Positions 23,143-25,064 of a stretch of 25,064 nucleotides of DNA are shown in pieces (positions within the stretch are counted from its first letter, which is position 1; the number at the start of each line of letters is the position of its first letter). The position numbers and the translations under genes are program-made. The notes beneath the pieces were generated by a model. It had not been told where the DNA came from and did no database searches. It worked only from the letters and a program-made list of their open reading frames with translations. The stretch is from a virus, in the IMG/VR virus record IMGVR_UViG_3300027906_001473, positions 1 to 25,064 of that record. One strand, written 5' to 3'.

Positions 23143-23293
23143 TTTTTTTCTCCTTTGCCTTACGCATTTTTTTAATTTCATATTCATCTCTCATTAGAAG
23201 ATAACATCCGTAAGACAAGAAAGACATTATCCCTATAGAGAGTATCGTTAGTAAAACATTAATAGTTAATGAGGCCCCTTCCATTGTAATCAT
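23126..23293 (-). CDS. 55-aa single-TM membrane protein
   Basis: A short frame starting at ATG 23293: MITMEGASLTINVLL, a hydrophobic segment (residues 9-33), then a highly basic tail (KKMRKAKEKKNEK) and stop TGA at 23128-23126. The start overlaps the upstream gene's stop as ATGA, has GAGGTGG upstream, and its 3' end overlaps the TonB-like start by 17 nt. That tight fit and the positive-inside tail argue it is real. It may partner the TonB-like protein or act as an early membrane effector; function unknown. Confidence 0.7.
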   Translation of the reverse strand: MITMEGASLTINVLLTILSIGIMSFLSYGCYLLMRDEYEIKKMRKAKEKKNEKYN

Positions 23294-23529
23294 TTCACCA
23301 CCTCTAGTAGAGGTTTAATTTGGAAACCCCATGCCCAATGAGAATTACTTAGTGTGATAACAACATCTCGTTCTCTTACCATATCCCATTCTAAATTATC
23401 AACAACATATCCGTTCTCACCTTCTTCATCACATACCATGATGCTACTGACTTCAGCAATCTTAGGGCTATCATTACCCCAACTACCCTGCCACATTACT
23501 TTATCTCCTACTGTAATAAATCCATTCAT
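23290..23529 (-). CDS. Small hypothetical early protein, beta-rich
   Basis: A 79-aa protein starting MNGFITVGDKVMWQGSWGND, with many Trp and Val and a strand-rich pattern like a small SH3/KOW-type barrel, although no diagnostic motif is present. It overlaps its neighbours on both sides by 4 nt (ATGA). Function unknown. Confidence 0.6.
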   Translation of the reverse strand: MNGFITVGDKVMWQGSWGNDSPKIAEVSSIMVCDEEGENGYVVDNLEWDMVRERDVVITLSNSHWAWGFQIKPLLEVVK

Positions 23530-23783
23530 CCTATTATATCCTCAGCATCTAGCTCGTTGTAATTATCATCTAAAAAAACTATAGAAGTTGGAGACTTGCA
23601 ATCATCTTCACCATGATAATTAGGCTCAAATGTTTCTGTTGTTCCATCTTTATATATGATGTTAAGTTTGTCCCACTTAACCCAATACTCCTTCACCCTA
23701 TCCAACTTAACTCCTAAATCTTTTAAGTCAAAGTGTGAGTAGCTTGTGTATTGACACTCTAAAATAATTGTATTACTTGACAT
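23526..23783 (-). CDS. Small hypothetical early protein
   Basis: An 85-aa protein with aromatic-rich beta segments (YTSYSHFDL, KEYWVKWDKLNIIYKDGTTETF) and an acidic C-terminus. No recognisable family. It overlaps the gene before it by 11 nt and the next by 4 nt, so it belongs to the same compact early operon. Confidence 0.6.
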   Translation of the reverse strand: MSSNTIILECQYTSYSHFDLKDLGVKLDRVKEYWVKWDKLNIIYKDGTTETFEPNYHGEDDCKSPTSIVFLDDNYNELDAEDIIG

Positions 23784-24033
23784 ACTCTTTCTCCATTTGT
23801 ATTAAGTCTTTGTTAGATATGAGAAAGTGACTTCTATCCACAAAGAATTTTATTATTAAATCTCCTAGTGTATGTTCAACATCATCCTCTAAGTCCTTCA
23901 CGCTTAGCACAAAATCTATTAAGTCATCCATTAAATCAGGCCTTAAAGTTTTTAGTTCAGGCCGTGCCTCTAGGCATATTTTTATTAATTCTTGTTGTCG
24001 TTCTAACCATTCTTCTACTATGTGATTACTCAT
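23773..24033 (-). CDS. Small helical hypothetical early protein
   Basis: An 86-aa, acidic, all-helical-looking protein (EEWLERQQELIKICLEARPEL start; MDDLIDFVLSVKDLEDDVEH centre) with no TM segment or motif. Its start overlaps the methyltransferase stop as ATGA. Function unknown. Confidence 0.6.
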   Translation of the reverse strand: MSNHIVEEWLERQQELIKICLEARPELKTLRPDLMDDLIDFVLSVKDLEDDVEHTLGDLIIKFFVDRSHFLISNKDLIQMEKEYVK

Positions 24034-25064
24034 CTCATCTCCTTCATGTTGCTTAGTATATGTTTAATTACTGAGACTGTCCAACCATTACCTATCATGT
24101 GAAGCCTTCTAGTCTTAGACACTCCTTCTGTATATCCATCAGGAACAGTCTGTAATCTCTCCGCTTCTAAAGGTGTGATACATCTCCAAAACATTTCATC
24201 ATTAGGTATAGCTTCTCCAAATAAATCCATTTGGAAAAATTTATTAGGTGGATAAGGCTCAGCACTTCTACCTGTCTCACTATCTACTTTAGGTTCCCTG
24301 TTCCCACCACTACAAGTATTTAATGTAGGCGATTTACCCCACCTACTATAAATTCTTTTAAGAATATCGTGTCCGTTTATATCTGTAGCTGTCCCTATTC
24401 TTTGTGGAACAAGAGTCATCCCATTATTACCTGCACCCTTCCACATAGTAGCAGTCATACAAAGAGACTTTTCGTGTCCTTCCTTATGATGTTTAATATT
24501 TCTTTCCGTTAGTTTTGTAGGCCTAGCTGTTGGCTCGTCTTCCAATATATCCCTCAATACAATTCCCTTCTCTATAGGTTGTTGTATGTTAGGGATGTTG
24601 GTCCAATAATATCTTTGCCTTGACTGAGCAGAAAGTTTAGAACTATTTATAAGGATAGGTTCTACTTTAAGATACTCAGATATAATATCTAAATTCTCTT
24701 TCTTCATCCTTACATTCTCCAACAGAAAATACTTAGGTTTAAGTTCATCAACTAGCCTAACAAATTCAAAGAATAAGTTGGAGCGTTCTCCTTCCAATCC
24801 TTTCCCTTCTGTATTAGCAAAAGATAAATCTTGGCAAGGACTACCACCCATAATTAAATCTATCTTAGGTAAATCAATTACCTTTAAGTCCGTTATACTT
24901 CCAACTTGAATTGTATTAGGAAAATTCTTTTGAGTTATTTGTATAGCATACTTATCTATCTCACTAGCATAATAGTTGTTTACCTCTACTCCTAATTCCT
25001 TCAATGCAATTTGTCCGCAACTCATCCCATCAAAACAACTTAAAACATTCATACCTTTACTCAT
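24030..25064 (-). CDS. DNA (cytosine-5) methyltransferase, orphan
   Basis: A C5-cytosine DNA methyltransferase of 344 aa. Motif I is MNVLSCFDGMSCG (residues 5-17); motif IV GGSPCQDLSF has the catalytic Cys77; motif VI LLENV (Glu116); motif VIII SAQSRQRYYW (147-151 region); motifs IX-X near the C-terminus (MIGNGWTVSVI). The target-recognition region is about residues 165-290. No restriction endonuclease is adjacent, so it likely protects phage DNA from host restriction or marks it. The ATG sits at the window edge; Met1 or Met5 fits the family start, but the frame is open at the edge and a longer start cannot be excluded. Confidence 0.92.
   Translation of the reverse strand: MSKGMNVLSCFDGMSCGQIALKELGVEVNNYYASEIDKYAIQITQKNFPNTIQVGSITDLKVIDLPKIDLIMGGSPCQDLSFANTEGKGLEGERSNLFFEFVRLVDELKPKYFLLENVRMKKENLDIISEYLKVEPILINSSKLSAQSRQRYYWTNIPNIQQPIEKGIVLRDILEDEPTARPTKLTERNIKHHKEGHEKSLCMTATMWKGAGNNGMTLVPQRIGTATDINGHDILKRIYSRWGKSPTLNTCSGGNREPKVDSETGRSAEPYPPNKFFQMDLFGEAIPNDEMFWRCITPLEAERLQTVPDGYTEGVSKTRRLHMIGNGWTVSVIKHILSNMKEMR

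Noticed and set aside
23143-23187. ATG at 23187 as start of the TonB-like protein
   Set aside because: The ATG at 23142 has a strong AAAGGAG site; the extension is basic and overlaps the 55-aa membrane protein gene by much more.

Overview
This window looks like part of an AT-rich, tightly packed tailed-phage genome, most likely a marine podovirus-like phage of a Gram-negative host. The replication genes are T7-type: endonuclease I, a RecB/Cas4-like exonuclease, a family A DNA polymerase, a gp4-like primase-helicase and a gp2.5-like SSB. The virion genes include a very large protein with a C-terminal lysozyme-like domain. Neither an RNA polymerase nor an integrase is visible here. Most gene pairs overlap by a few bases (ATGA, TAATG or TTGA junctions). 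Only two gaps exceed 100 nt (10316-10432 and 21090-21240), and no stretch over 300 nt lacks a gene.

Layout. Plus strand, 1-10315: the 3' end of a virion/internal protein gene, the 1252-aa virion protein with peptidoglycan-hydrolase domain, a 3-TM holin candidate and a 1-TM holin-like protein. An unexpected five-gene envelope cassette follows: CsgF, CsgG, a secreted curlin-repeat protein, a secreted FecR-domain protein, and a CHASE2 adenylate cyclase with a complete catalytic site. Convergent junction, 10316-10432: nested hairpins. Minus strand, 10433-25064, transcribed leftward: an orphan C5 DNA methyltransferase, small unknown proteins including an untracked 55-aa membrane protein, a TonB-like membrane protein, SSB, primase-helicase behind a structured leader, DNA polymerase, nucleases, a cupin, and class I ribonucleotide reductase. 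A FkbM-type methyltransferase and a 2OG-Fe(II) oxygenase lie between nrdA and nrdB. A cytidylyltransferase and a small unknown gene end the arm.

How it may work together. The minus arm provides nucleotides (NrdAB), replication and recombination. The plus arm provides structure and lysis. The csgF-csgG-curlin-fecR-cyclase cassette sits directly behind the holin genes, so it is probably transcribed late. It would give the infected cell an outer-membrane secretion pore, an amyloid-like substrate for it, and an inner-membrane cAMP-producing sensor with a periplasmic FecR partner. No csgE, csgC or csgD is present. Whether it remodels the surface, excludes other phages, helps release, or resets cAMP signalling cannot be decided from sequence. 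I recall csgF/csgG being reported in some marine phages (from memory, not checked). The full set with curlin, FecR and CHASE2-cyclase is the most unusual thing here.
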